NCBI GenBank assembly: GCA_946902985.2
Contig: CAMPQE020000052.1
Location: 1,550,001-1,614,000 of the forward strand
DNA length: 64,000 bases
Source: Meconema thalassinum
Taxonomy: Eukaryota > Arthropoda > Insecta > Orthoptera > Tettigoniidae
Direction of reading: 5' to 3'
Shown: positions 44,320 through 55,239 of the stretch, in pieces
How positions within the stretch are numbered: position 1 is the stretch's first letter
Layout of the letters: each line of letters starts with the position of its first letter
Position numbers and translations under genes: made by a program
The notes under the pieces: generated by a model
Told to the model about the DNA's origin: nothing
Seen by the model: the letters and a program-made list of their open reading frames with translations, nothing else
Databases searched by the model: none

Positions 44320-44606
44320 TAATTTATTTAGTGCAGAAAGCTTGTATTACGCATAAAAGTGCGAAAACATACTTCTTTTCACTATTCCATGAGCCGCAGA
44401 AGACAACACCTCGTTGAATTCACTAGAATCACAACGTTCGGTTCACTCCGACACCTCCTATCAAATGACCTGATAACTGCCAGGAAGACGTTTCAGCATC
44501 TATAACCGCCCTCCTACGCACCAGAGAGCGGAAAGGAAGACCGAAGGTCACCATCTGGTTTGTTCACTATCGAATGAGCCAGTTTTCGCTTTCATTTGCG
44601 ACAGTG
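44320..44606. other. Internal Transib-type sequence, right part
   Basis: No ORF of note. If the element reads on the minus strand this would be its leader. Confidence 0.3.
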
Positions 44607-44644
44607 AATTTTTTCCACCTAGATATGGGATTCGACACACTGTG
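44607..44644 (-). repeat. Right terminal inverted repeat of the Transib-type element (RSS-like)
   Basis: On the minus strand CACAGTG (44644-44638), a 23-bp spacer, then AAAAAATTC. It matches the left end at 36 of 38 positions and is followed by CGGCG at 44645-44649. Confidence 0.8.
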
Positions 44645-44824
44645 CGGCGTTGTACAAAGTAAGTTACGGTAAACTTAATTTAAAGTTAAATTCTAGTTAA
44701 GACCTATAGTTTCATTAAAGGGCCTTTGACTTCATGCCACTAAGCCCCGTGTACTTGTGTGTATGTGGCTTTTGTCCGAGACCTGTGTTATTGTGACTGC
44801 TATATAAGTGTGTGTTATGTAATT

Positions 44825-44962
44825 CAGGGGAGGATGTGGAAGTGGGCAGCCGTGGCCTTAAGCTAGGAACCATCCGCCAGGAGTAGAAGTGGGAAACCAT
44901 TTCCGAAATATCTGAGGTGGGACTCGAACCCGGCCCCAGTCGCTACACCACGAGGCCAACTG
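44825..44962 (-). repeat. tRNA-derived SINE
   Basis: On the minus strand the head starts CAGTTGGCCTCGTGGTGTAG, with B box GGGTTCGAGTCCC (44920-44932). The body has GGAAATGGTTTCCCACTTCT, CTCCTGGCGGATGGTTCC and GGCCACGGCTGCCC. Same family as 15292-15600. Confidence 0.75.
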
Positions 44963-45109
44963 GGAATACAAAGTGCATTAGGGAATAATCCTTCCCATTG
45001 TGTAGACCGACTGAAGAGCACCGCATGTTTGTTTTAATGTTGCTAATTAAATACATTGTTATCATTGATATTACTTGTTTTATTTTAGACTAATGTAATC
45101 ATAACAACA

Positions 45110-45270
45110 TTCGTGCAAGGACCTAGCGTGCCACAAGAGACGCGGGTTCGATCCCGATTATGGTCACATTTTCACCAGTACGTTAATGGGTTGGAGCTGT
45201 GCTGATTTTCTCCACATGAGAAATACCCTAAATTCATCGCCGTCTACAGTTCTCAAGCCGTGTCATAAAG
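45110..45270 (+). repeat. Possible SINE fragment with B box
   Basis: GCGGGTTCGATCCCG (45140-45154) is a B-box match, followed by a body ending near TCATCGCCGTCTACAG. No sister copy in the window confirms the family. Confidence 0.35.
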
Positions 45271-45429
45271 TTTGGCAACACCGCCAATCTGTCATCTGGG
45301 AGGCCTAGCGCAAGCAAATGGTAATTGCTAACACTGCGTAAACACATAGAATTTGACAGCAAATGTTTCCGAAAATATCACAGAACATAACGTCCGCTAA
45401 GTCTACACACAAATAAGGGATACATATTA

Positions 45430-46637
45430 TCAGGCTATGTGCTGGCGATTCCCGGTAAGGTAACAATAAAAGGCTGTACTGTGCCTCAATGTCCCAATGT
45501 CTTGCTATGTGCTGGCAATTCCCGGTAAGGTAATAATAAAAGGCTGTGCTGTGCCTCAATGTCCCAATGTCTTGCTGCTATGTGCTGGCGAATCCCGGTA
45601 AGGTAATAATAAAAGGCTGTACTGCGCCTCAATGTCCCAATGTCTTGCTATGTGCTGGCGATTCCCGGTAAGGTAATAATAAAAGGCTCTACTGTGCCTC
45701 AATGTCCCAATGTCTTGCTATGTGCTGGCGATTCCCGGTAAGGTAATAATAAAAGGCTGTGCTGTGTCTCAATGTCCCAATGTCTTGCTATGTGCTGGCG
45801 ATTCCCGGTAAGGTAATAATAAAAGGCTGTACTGTGCCTCAATGTCCCAATGTCTTGCTGTGTGCTGGCGATTCCCGGTATGGTAATAATAAAAGGCTGT
45901 ACTGTGCCTCAATGTCCCAATGTCTTGCTGTGTACTGGCGATTCCCGGTAAGGTAATAATAAAAGGCCGTACTGTGCCTCAATGTCCCAAAATCTTGCTG
46001 TGTGCTGGCGATTCCCGGTAAGGTAATAATAAAAGGCTGTACTGTGCCACAATGTCCCAATGTCTTGCTGTGTGCTGGGGATTCCCGGTAAGGTAATAAT
46101 AAAAGGCTGTACTGTGCCTCAATGTCCCAATGTCTTGCTATGTGCTGGCGATTCCCGGTATGGTAATAATAAAAGGCTGTACTGTGCCTCAATGTCCCAA
46201 TGTCTTGCTATGTACTGGCGATTCCCGGTAAGGTAATAATAAAAGGCTGTGCTGTGCCTCAATGTCCCAATGTCTTGCTATGTGCTGGTGATTCCCGGTA
46301 AGGTAATAGTAAAAGGCTGTACTGTGCCTCAATGTCCCAATGTCTTGCTATGTGCTGGCGATTCCCGGTAAGGTAATAATAAAAGGCTGTACTGTGCCTC
46401 AATGTCCCAATGTCTTGCTATGTGCTGGCGATTCCCGGTATGGTAATAATAAAAGGCTGTACTGTGCCTCAATGTCCCAATGTCTTGCTATGTGCTGGCG
46501 ATTCCCGGTAAGGTAATAATAAAAGGCTGTACTGTGCCTCAATGTCCCTATGTCTTGCTGCTATGTGCTGGCGATTCCCGGTAAGGTAATAGTAAAAGGC
46601 TGTACTGTGCCTCAATGTCCCAATGTCTTGCTGCTAA
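45430..46637 (+). repeat. 70-bp minisatellite, 17 units
   Basis: The unit contains TATGTGCTGGCGATTCCCGG, TAAGGTAATAATAAAAGGCT, GTACTGTGCCTCAATGTCCC and AATGTCTTGC. ATTCCCGGTA recurs every 70 bp from about 45448 to 46574. Two units carry a 3-bp GCT expansion (about 45572 and 46560). Units are nearly identical, suggesting recent expansion or homogenisation. Open frames across it are artefacts. Confidence 0.95.
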
Positions 46638-46639
46638 GC

Positions 46640-47470
46640 TCACTGCCGTCATTGACGCGCTCTCAAGAAATATTTAAGACTATTCTTACGAACTAAGAGA
46701 CTGCCTTTGATAATAAATTCTTCACTTTTTTTCAGATGCACTCATCATAGTCACAACAGGCCTCCAAGCTTAATGCTGACAGTCTCAACAATAATCCTCC
46801 ACTGGTGACTTAATTTTAAAATAGGTACCTTTCTAATGAAATCTACTTAAAGGCACTTGCCAACACTTCAAAATGTACTCGAATCTAAAGGCCACATAAG
46901 GATATATACCAAAACTAAATTACTAGTCAATGAAAGTCCACCTCGTTCTAGTGATCAAAGCGTAGTGATAAAACCAGTTATTGTAATAGTGCTGCCATAA
47001 TTTGACTAAGAGCCTGGCACACAGCACTTCCTAGGCATCTGAAATAGTTAAATGAAATATTAGTGAAGAATTTGTAGGTTAAATTCATTAGCAAGTATTG
47101 GTTACACATGCAACTTAATACGGGAAATACTCACTTCTACAACTTTCAGCAGGTCTGATTTAACACGAGGAATTTCACGAAAGTTGAAGTAGTTAGTACG
47201 AACTGGTTATAGATGCTGTCATATCAAAATAAACGATATTTATTAATAAAACTTAGAACGTGGTCTTAGGAGTTTACAGAACTTAGGCACTCCACTCAAT
47301 GTTGCCAATTCTACCGAGAGCACAGCTTGTGATTTATAAACGGCGATGATAGATTCCACCAGTAGACTAGATGCATTAAAAAAAATTGCCACGAGTACCG
47401 TATAACAATTTTGAAATTTGGAGATAAAATAACAACTATTAATATCCATCTGCAGAAATGCCAGGCTTAG
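46640..47470. other. No gene seen
   Basis: AT-rich sequence with no recognised motif or repeat copy. Confidence 0.4.
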
Positions 47471-47474
47471 CAAG

Positions 47475-49800
47475 ATTATATTATACTAGCAGAAGTACCC
47501 GTTCTTCGAACGGTCTTCGTTGTTAACACCAGGCATTATCAATTTAGCTAATGCTGCAATGGTTAGCGGTTTGTCATTCCTTCATAGGTTTAACAGAACG
47601 AAGTTAGTTTTCTGGGAATTTCACACACACTGTTAATTGAAGGGCCCTAAAATGTGGTTTTCGGAGACCCTTTATAGACTCCCGAATTTTGTGTCTCACT
47701 TGAGAAGCGCAACATATGCTTTGGTCTTCCTTCTAGGATAATTTTAATATTTCGCCTATTTTAGCATGTATTTTGAGAAGTTTTTCCCTATATCCACCCT
47801 TCTACTGTATGAAAAGTACGGTGAAGAGTTTTATAAATGATTTTGTATTGACTCTCATGGATACCATACCTAATTTTACGATACACCAAGCATCCAAACA
47901 CGAGTTATAGGCGTACATAAAGGTATACAGAAAGACAGACAGACAATTCTATTGTCTACAACATATCACCCAGATATCCAAATATGGGTATATCTACCAC
48001 ACAGTATCAAACAAAATCATCGTTACGATGAACCCGTATGTTGACCAAAAAAAAATAATGATTTACCTAACGTGTATCTTCTGACGTGAAATAAAATTGA
48101 TTGCCTAGTAGACAGAACGCAATACACGTCACATAAGAACTGACCCACTACGTTGAGTTAGGTCCCCATACACAGGAAGACCCCTTTCATAAATTATAAA
48201 GGCTTGTGGTGCATGAAAATTCAGGTTCTCTAGCCTCAAATGGCCCAAGTTCTTCTAAGCCGCAAAAAATGCTGATTCAATTCAGGAAGTTTTGAAAATA
48301 ATGTTGCAGTTTGGAGATATAACAGACCTTCTGTACTATATGTCGCACGTGAAAATTGCGTGAACAAATTCTTGGTTACCCCTTGACCCCTTTAATTGCA
48401 TTGATGAATTATACAGTCTAAGTTGGCTCCGTGATAACCTTATAGCCATTTGCAAACTTTCTCAGAAATTTAATAAATGGAGTGACATTGCTTCTCACAG
48501 AAATAGATGGGATGTTGGATGTTATCCGATGAGATAATGTTGGCATGGTTACCGACTTGTATTCCTTCATTAGTTTGTTAAATTAAATTAAATTAGTTCT
48601 CTGGAAATATTTCAGAAACTGTTAATTTTAGAGCCTTATAATGTTGTTTTCGTGGACCCTTTAAGGCCCCCGAGTTCTGTTTCTGGCATCGAGGGGCTTT
48701 GTCTCGTCGTTGTACGCCATAATATAACACTAATAATAATATAATATAGGGATAGGAATATAATAGACCTGCCGTACCACACCTGCAGGTTTAAGTCACG
48801 TGAAAAAAATTCTAGAGTACCCCTTGACCCCCTTAAGCGCATTATACGTATTGATGAATGTTACAGCTTAATTTGGTTCCGCGATAACCTTCTAGCCGTT
48901 TGCAAACTTTCACACTAATGTAATTAATGGAATTACATTGCGTCTTACAGCAAATCTGTTGCCATGGTTACCGGCTTGCATTCGTTCATTAGTTTATTAA
49001 ATGAAATTAGTTGTCTGGGAATATCTAAAAACGGTTGGTTTTTGGGGCCTTAAAATGTTGTCTCTCAAAATGAGGGGCTGAAAATGAGCTTTGTGTCGTC
49101 CGTCTACGCCTTTTTTAGCATGTATTTCAACGGGGTAGGCCCCCTTTTATGAGAGTTACATCAAGGATGGATGGATATTCCCTCTGATGGATATCTGTAC
49201 CAAATTCTACGTTGATACACCCAGTCGTTCTATAGTTATAAGGGAACAAAGTTGTCCAAAGACAAACAAACAAACAGACAGCCAGTCAAAAAAATTCTTT
49301 TCGCGAGCATCCACCTTAAACATTCTGAAACGCGTAAATAACTCAAATTTCCGTAGAAATTCAGAAAAACAGACAAACCTTCATTTTTATATAGAGATAT
49401 ACTGCACCGCTTGGCGTCGACAATGTTTTATAGCACACATTTAGGTTTTACTCGCTAACCGTTGGAGATACACGAAAAGTGATCCGGACCTTTCTGATAG
49501 AATATTAAATTTTAAAGCTCGTATTAGCCATCCAAAGATTGCTATTTCTTAGCGTTCTCCTTTTATTTGAAATGGAAATATGAAATTTCGAAACCAAAGG
49601 GTGTAGTGACGTCACTAAAATGGTCGCCATTTATAAATTGTGCAAAATATCAAAATGAAATGTAGCCTATATGTAAACATGGTAAATTAGCTACATCCAT
49701 GCAAAATTTCTTATAAATCGGACCAGTGGTTCTTGCGTGATTGAGTAACAGACAGACAGATAAACACGCACCATCTCATTTTTGTATATTAGTATGATTT
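47475..49800 (+). repeat. Unclassified interspersed repeat with three internal sub-repeats
   Basis: Opens TATACTAGCAGAAGTACCCG, CTTCGAACGG and ends CATCTCATTTTTGTATATTA with GACAGACAGATAAACACGCA before it, a layout I have seen in many arthropod repeats. A block (GGTTACCGGCTTG, CATTAGTTTATTAAAT, GTCTGGGAATATC, GGCCTTAAAATGTTGT) occurs near 47560, 48545 and 48965. CCCTTGACCC also recurs (48379, 48821). No conserved protein-coding frame. Confidence 0.55.
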
Positions 49801-50430
49801 GCAAGTATTTACACATAATCCAAAATTTGAACGCGAATATCTTATAACAGCAACCAGTTGAAGGACTACCGACGGAACAAAAACGTCTACCATGTTTGAA
49901 ACCAGTAGCCTGTCCATATTCTCAAGCGTTATCGCACTGATCTACTACGAAATGCACTTAAAAGTCGATAGTACCAGGCTCATAGACACACGTCCTCTCC
50001 GATTGAAAAAGATGTCCCCTTTTATTAACCCTTATCTGGGTGTGCTGGAGCCAGTTGCCGTTACTTTTGACTAACGGCATTATGAAATCTTTCGCCATGC
50101 AACAAAAGAAATTCCATTAATTGGATCATTTTTATTCGTTAAACAATGTCAAAATATTTGTTGCAATTTGAGTCCACAGATAGGCCGGCGATTCAATGTA
50201 CACATTTCGGTCTCGTGTACGGTACTTAACCGGGCAAGCGGGGTCCGTTTGACCCTCTATAGTTGGTCAATATACAACCGGCTTTTTGCAGGAATAATAC
50301 ATGATTAATATAGGATTCAATGGGTCTCAAATTAGCAGGATTGTTTGAACGGGTAGTATCGACAGAGCGACTAGGGGTATCCTCGCCTATGTTATTCAAG
50401 ATGAGACAATTTCATTTTAAGTGTTTCTCT
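49801..50430. other. No gene seen
   Basis: Flank between the interspersed repeat and the BEL fragment. No motif was recognised. Confidence 0.35.
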
Positions 50431-51075
50431 GACAGGTGTCTTTGAGTTGCAACTTCGAAAATTGTACAGCTTGACTTTTAGAATGATTAATGCCTGATAC
50501 TTCTATGGAGGTAGATATTACGGGAAGACCACGTTTTTCAATTAACGACCTTGACACGAAGTCGTGTGTTGCGGCAGAATCCAGAAGACCTCTGGCTCAA
50601 ATCCAATCACCAAACCAATCTTGTATGTCCACTTGAAGTGCGGATAAAAGTACCTGGGCACTGCGCCAGGATTGAGAATATTGAACCAAACAGGAAGCAT
50701 TAGACCTTTCAACGTCATCACTTTGTTTTGAGGTGGAAGGTGAAGTGGCTGATGACTTCGGATTCTCGTGACGATGTAGCAAAGTGTGATGCGGCTTTTG
50801 GCAATGGAAACAATATCTAGTGGATTGGCAATTAGACGCAGGGTATTTAGGCGGAAGACAATTAAATCAACGATGATGTTGGGCAATGAGCTTTCTCCTA
50901 TCGTCGATAGTGAGTGCTCGAAAATAATCGCAAATGCAAAGCGTGGAATTTCGGTCAAAGTAGACATTTCGGAAAATTATTGGGCATTTTGTGTATTTCG
51001 CCTTGAAAATTGAATTCAGCGGAGATGGTTTGTCGATTTTTGAAGACCTGAGCTAATAGCCACTTGAGGGAGCGC
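50430..51075 (-). pseudogene. BEL/Pao gag-protease fragment, relative of element 1
   Basis: Read on the minus strand: CDYFRALTIDDRRKLIAQ, a stop where the next knuckle's first Cys is expected, FNCLPPKYPASNC and YCFHCQKPHHTLLHRHENP, then a Ser-rich linker and protease region RGLLDSAATHDFVSRSLI with TSIEVSGINHSKSQA. The order and wording match element 1 closely (GLLDNAATNNFI, TSIEVTGINCSKSQ). Only about 650 bp survive, without LTRs or reverse transcriptase. Confidence 0.75.
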
Positions 51076-51102
51076 TCAATCTAGGAGCGAAAGAAACATG
51101 AC

Positions 51103-51376
51103 AAGAGCCCACTGATGAGCCAGTTTGTTGTTCCTAGGCCAAACCCCACACATGACACGGCATAAACCTAGAAAAATTGCTGAGTTTTAATTCTTTGGTG
51201 TGAAATCCAACATTGCATCTTTTTGGAAGCCTTTATGGGGAGGTTACAGGCTGCTTGAGCCCTTAGATCTCGCAGTAAAGAGGTGCGTGTGCGCTTCATA
51301 AGAAGAGAGGTAGTGCACAGTTCGCTACTCCTGTCAGGGTCCTGACACGGACACCAAGAGTCCGCTGATGAGCCAG
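51103..51376 (+). repeat. ~254-bp satellite-like monomer, second copy
   Basis: CAAGAG(C/T)CC, then CTGATGAGCCAG, occurs at 51102 and 51355, giving a period near 253. Between them lie CACACATGACACGGCATAAA, TTTTTGGAAGCCTTTATGGG and GCTGCTTGAGCCCTTAGATC, which match the copy in the zinc-finger exon in reverse. It abuts the BEL fragment. Confidence 0.7.
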
Positions 51377-51379
51377 CAA

Positions 51380-53200
51380 AACCTACTACACAGAGGGGAA
51401 ATGTGGGGGAGAGGAGAGGGAAGCATTAGAAAGGGCCTTCCGACAAGATACTACTCCAGAGTTCAACCGTTGGCTTGAACATTACTCGAGTGCACCGGGC
51501 TGATGACCCGAGGAGATAACAAAAAAATAAAAAAAATAACCCTACAGCTAGCCTTAGATGTTACTAAAGGGCGAATACAGGATACCAGATATATCTACGT
51601 AAATGTAAAACCTACAAATTCTATGAAGCGACGAGTTTCCACGAGGCTATTCGTATTTCCGGTCGTAGCAGCAACTACCTTCTCCACCCGATTGTTACGA
51701 GGAACTTTCTGGCTTGAGAATAACAATGATTGTAGCCTTGAGAGGGCGGAACAGGTTGGTCATCTGCCGCTAAAGATAGAGTTATCTGAATATAACACGA
51801 AACTCGCCGTTCGGTCAGGGCTACCGACCCTCGTTTTAAAAGAAGTGAAGCTTTTGAGTGTCAATTCATATCTATACATGGGTTTGGATTAAACTGTATA
51901 CCCACCTCATTATTTATCGATCTTTCTTTGACGATCTCGTAAATTCCTGTCTTCATTGGAATTGCGAGTGACTTTAAAATTGCGTTTTTACCAGCCTGTA
52001 GGTCAAACACAAAGGCGCTTGTAATAAGGCTTGTGACGGTTTTTTCTGCCGTTAAAAATGACGCCATGGCAGGTATTGGCAGCTAATAACACACGTAGGA
52101 GGAAGGCCGTTTAATTCGCGAGAAATACACCGCATATAACTCTTGAAAATAAAACCTGAGTGTTCAGATATACGGTATTTGTGGGGACAAATTTGAATTC
52201 GTACACGTCAGGTCCTAGGCAACAGTTTTAATAATACTCGGTTCTACAATGCAGTCGGTGCCTTAGATACCTATGTATTTTTCCATCGCCTTGCTCGGTA
52301 TAAATTAACCTCTCGCTTTGTACGAATTCTTCCTACGAGGCCTTAAATGGAACTTCTATTTAGTCTTCCCTATCGGTGAGATGAATGATGCTCTAATTTG
52401 TATCCCAATCGCTTTGAATCTGACATAGTAAAGCGAGGCCTTGTTACAGCCTTCCCTTACGTTCCGCTAACTGAGCTGGTTAGGTCCTTGCAATGTACTT
52501 GTATGTTGATTGGGACAGCTGCATCTAAATTACAGGCTTCGAGGCTACTACTCTCTTGCTGAATCAGTCGAGTTTTAGGGATTATAGGCAATTCAACTTA
52601 AAATGGATTCCAATACTTACTATTTTTTATTTTATGTGTGGTTGTGAGATGTCTGATAACCGGTGTCATTGTGAAGGCTTTACTAGAGTATAAGTGGAGA
52701 CAGGTACCACAAAGTGCTTTCATTTAGAGATATGCACTTATTTATTTTAATAAGTTTATGACTAGAGAGTTTAACGATGGAGGGATTTTGGGAGGGGGAA
52801 TACACACACTGTTTACAAACTAAGCTAGTAGGAATAATATCAATTAGACAGTTCTTAATCACCCTATTTCACTCATTCATTATCCTTCTACTTAGTCATA
52901 CATTTTCTCATTATATGTGCTTACTTACTTACTTTAGTCTTAACCAATTTACAGAAATGCACTTCATATAACATTTTTATCATTGTTGTTGGGAGAAACA
53001 AATAGCGACTACTGAGGTGTTCTCACACTTAGGGGACCTATTTAAAGGGCCTAAGCTTTCAAGGAGGGTGGCTGTAGGTTCGCTACCCGGGAGGTAAGAA
53101 ATTCTGGTGCGTATACGATCTTCTGTCTATTCTGGTGAATGAAGTTGTTGCTCATCCACAGAATATGGCAAATTTCCTTACACAAGGTGTAACACATCTA
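51380..53200. other. No recognisable gene
   Basis: A 129-codon plus frame at 51503-51892 and a 68-codon minus frame at 51861-52067 carry no motif I recognise. A B-box-like GTAGGTTCGCTACCC sits at 53070. The remainder is AT-rich. Confidence 0.35.
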
Positions 53201-53204
53201 CTTC

Positions 53205-54415
53205 CGAATGACGCACAAAATATGCAAGATCCTGAAAAAATACCGTCCAATTACATGCCTTCCCACGATGTATAAGATCATCACGTTCTGTCTTAGTAGG
53301 AGGATGTATGCCCACTGTGAAAAAACTAACATCCTAGCAACCCAACAAAAAGGATGTACAAAAGGATCCAAAAGGTGTAAAGAAATACTTATCATTGACT
53401 CGGTGGTTTCTAACCAGCCTTTGCCAATAACATAAATTTATTCCCGGCATATATTGACTACAAGAAGGCCTATGATTCCGTGCCCCATGATTGGTTGATC
53501 CATATTATGTCAGTGTATAGAATTGATCCTCAGATTATATTTTTCCTGGAACATACCATGGCAACGTGGCGTACAGTAATGTGCCTTAGTACTACAAATG
53601 GCAGTATTGCAACCATTATGATGTCCAAGCCACTGCACGGAAGACATCGAAATGAAGTCATCCAAACTCACGGCGACAAGCTAGCGTCGAACGTTTGGTT
53701 GATTTCTGGGCAGATGTTTCCTGAAACAGAAGGATTTATGATGGCTATTCAGGACCATGTTGTCCCCACGAGAAACTACCTAAAGTTCATTACCAAGGAT
53801 GCATCTGTGCAAGATGACCATTGCAGATACGGTTGCCCAACATCTGAGACTGTTCAGCATACTATATCAGGTTGTCGCCATTTTGCAGGGACAGAATATA
53901 GGAAGAAACATGATTTTGTTGCCAAGATAGTACATCAAGAACTGGCTATACACCTTCAACTGCTGAGCCAGGAGAATGTGTCGTACTATTAATATGCTCT
54001 TGAATGTGTACTGGAAAATGACAGATTTACGTTGTACTGGGATCGTACTGTATTGACAAACCAGTCAGCTGTGCACAACAGATCTGATTTGGTTCTTGTT
54101 GACAAACGGATGAAGCACACCACCTTCATAGATGTGGCATCTCAAACAGTGGCAACATGCTAACAAAGCATGTTGAATATCTGTCAAAATACACAGAGCT
54201 TTCAGAACTGATAAGGAAGCAATGGCACATGGCACAAGTCAGGACATTTCCTATTATCATCTCCAGCACTGGCGTGATTCCCAACAACTTAAAGGAATCT
54301 CTCACAGACTTAAAATTGGACCCTGGCCTTTTCAAAATGATGCAGAAAACAGTCATAGTTTCTACGTGTCGCGTAGTAAGGCTGTTCTTGGGCAATCAGG
54401 CCTGAAGGAGTGAGG
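53205..54415 (+). pseudogene. Non-LTR retrotransposon fragment with restriction-enzyme-like endonuclease
   Basis: Blocks: KKYRPITCLPTMYKIITFCL (53235), QKGCTKGSKRCKEILIIDS (53350), YIDYKKAYDSVPHDWLI (first catalytic Asp region, about 53450), FLEHTMATWRTVMCLSTTNG (53545). There is then an abrupt jump to PLHGRHRNEVIQ and TRNYLKFITKD, so the ADD-containing centre is deleted. A C-terminal zinc knuckle follows (C-x3-C-x6-H-x4-C, CRYGCPTSETVQHTISGC, about 53827), then NRSDLVLVDKRMKHTTFIDV (about 54078), a PD-(D/E)XK-type endonuclease motif. It ends VIVSTCRVVRLFLG (54355). Stops and one shift occur. This design belongs to the early-branching RLE group (R4/Dong-like is a guess). Confidence 0.7.
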
Positions 54416-54539
54416 GAGGAACATAAAGTACTCAATGCAGTCATCAAGAATGAAATATACGGTATCTGGATTGTAAATGATTTCATTCCAGCAAATATTC
54501 TGAGAATATGTAAGAGCATGCGCAATATAAACAATAATA

Positions 54540-54800
54540 TTAATAATTACCAAGCTCCCATCCTAAATGCATGCACCCGTTAATCATATACCATTTACAT
54601 AAAACGCCTCTACACCGCTTAGGGCTAACTACTCTGTAATGTCATCCAAACAATAATAATAATAATAATAAAAATAATATTACCTAGCGGCCATCCTGAT
54701 AACATGTACCCGTTAATCACATACCGTTTATAAAAAAAACTCTGTTATGCTCTGATAATAATAATTATAATATTAATAAAAATTAGTGAACGACACCTCA
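54540..54800 (+). repeat. Duplicated retrotransposon tail with AAT microsatellites
   Basis: The phrase TACCAAGCTCCCATCC...CCCGTTAATCATATACC (54548-54592) recurs as TACCTAGCGGCCATCC...CCCGTTAATCACATACC (54681-54726). (AAT)n-type runs lie at 54530-54545, 54650-54675 and 54757-54780. It follows the RLE-type fragment and looks like tandemly duplicated 3' ends. Confidence 0.5.
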
Positions 54801-55235
54801 CTTCACCCTCTCCAATGATTAGTTTATAAAATCTGAGGTCGATGACCTTGCCGTTTTGACTCTTTTGGGTGTATTAATTGGCCATGGGAAAGGGTTGGCC
54901 ATTCTGAGCCTTTCAACACCTCATAAGTCCAAATCCGATTAATGGTTCGCGAGATATGAAAAGCAGATGACCTTTTAGTTTTCGGTCCTTTATTACATTT
55001 TTAAAACATAACTCATCCAGAAATAATTATTTAAAAAGCCCGTCATCTTACAAAAGCCCCAAGTGCGCATTCATACAAAAATCACTATTTCACCTCCGGG
55101 TAAGGGTAGTTTCTACTTTGGGGTGGAAATGGGTAGTCCAAAGAAAGGGGGGGGGGTGTGGTTCACCCCGAGTCCTATGACACCCCAAACAAGACGCTAC
55201 ATGTTGTACATAACTCTTAAAGAAAAATGCATCAC
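54800..55235. other. No gene seen; G-run
   Basis: No motif. A run of at least ten G residues at about 55146-55157 could be error-prone in assembly. Confidence 0.4.
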
Positions 55236-55239
55236 CTAA

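Larger units (their letters stand above)
34514..44649 (-). mobile_element. Transib-type DNA transposon carrying nested insertions
   Basis: Termini 34519 and 44644 are 38-bp inverted repeats with two mismatches. Each starts with CACAGTG, has exactly 23 bp of spacer, then AAAAAATT. Both flanks carry CGGCG (34514-34518 and 44645-44649). Transib elements are known for 5-bp GC-rich duplications and ends resembling V(D)J recombination signals (heptamer, 23-bp spacer, A-rich nonamer). Removing the BEL element and the LINE insertion leaves about 1.5 kb, too short for a full transposase. Strand is inferred only from a weak minus-strand frame at 43345-43543. Confidence 0.75.

Noticed and set aside
45430..46637. 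Long minus-strand ORFs (84 and 117 codons) and a plus ORF across the 70-bp array
   Set aside because: They cycle through the same repeat in different frames and encode no conserved sequence.
50542..50967. 141-codon minus-strand ORF
   Set aside because: It is in a different frame from the BEL knuckle and protease motifs that explain this stretch.
51503..51892. 129-codon plus-strand ORF as a host gene
   Set aside because: No motif, no splice context and no repeat relatives inside the window. It cannot be supported.
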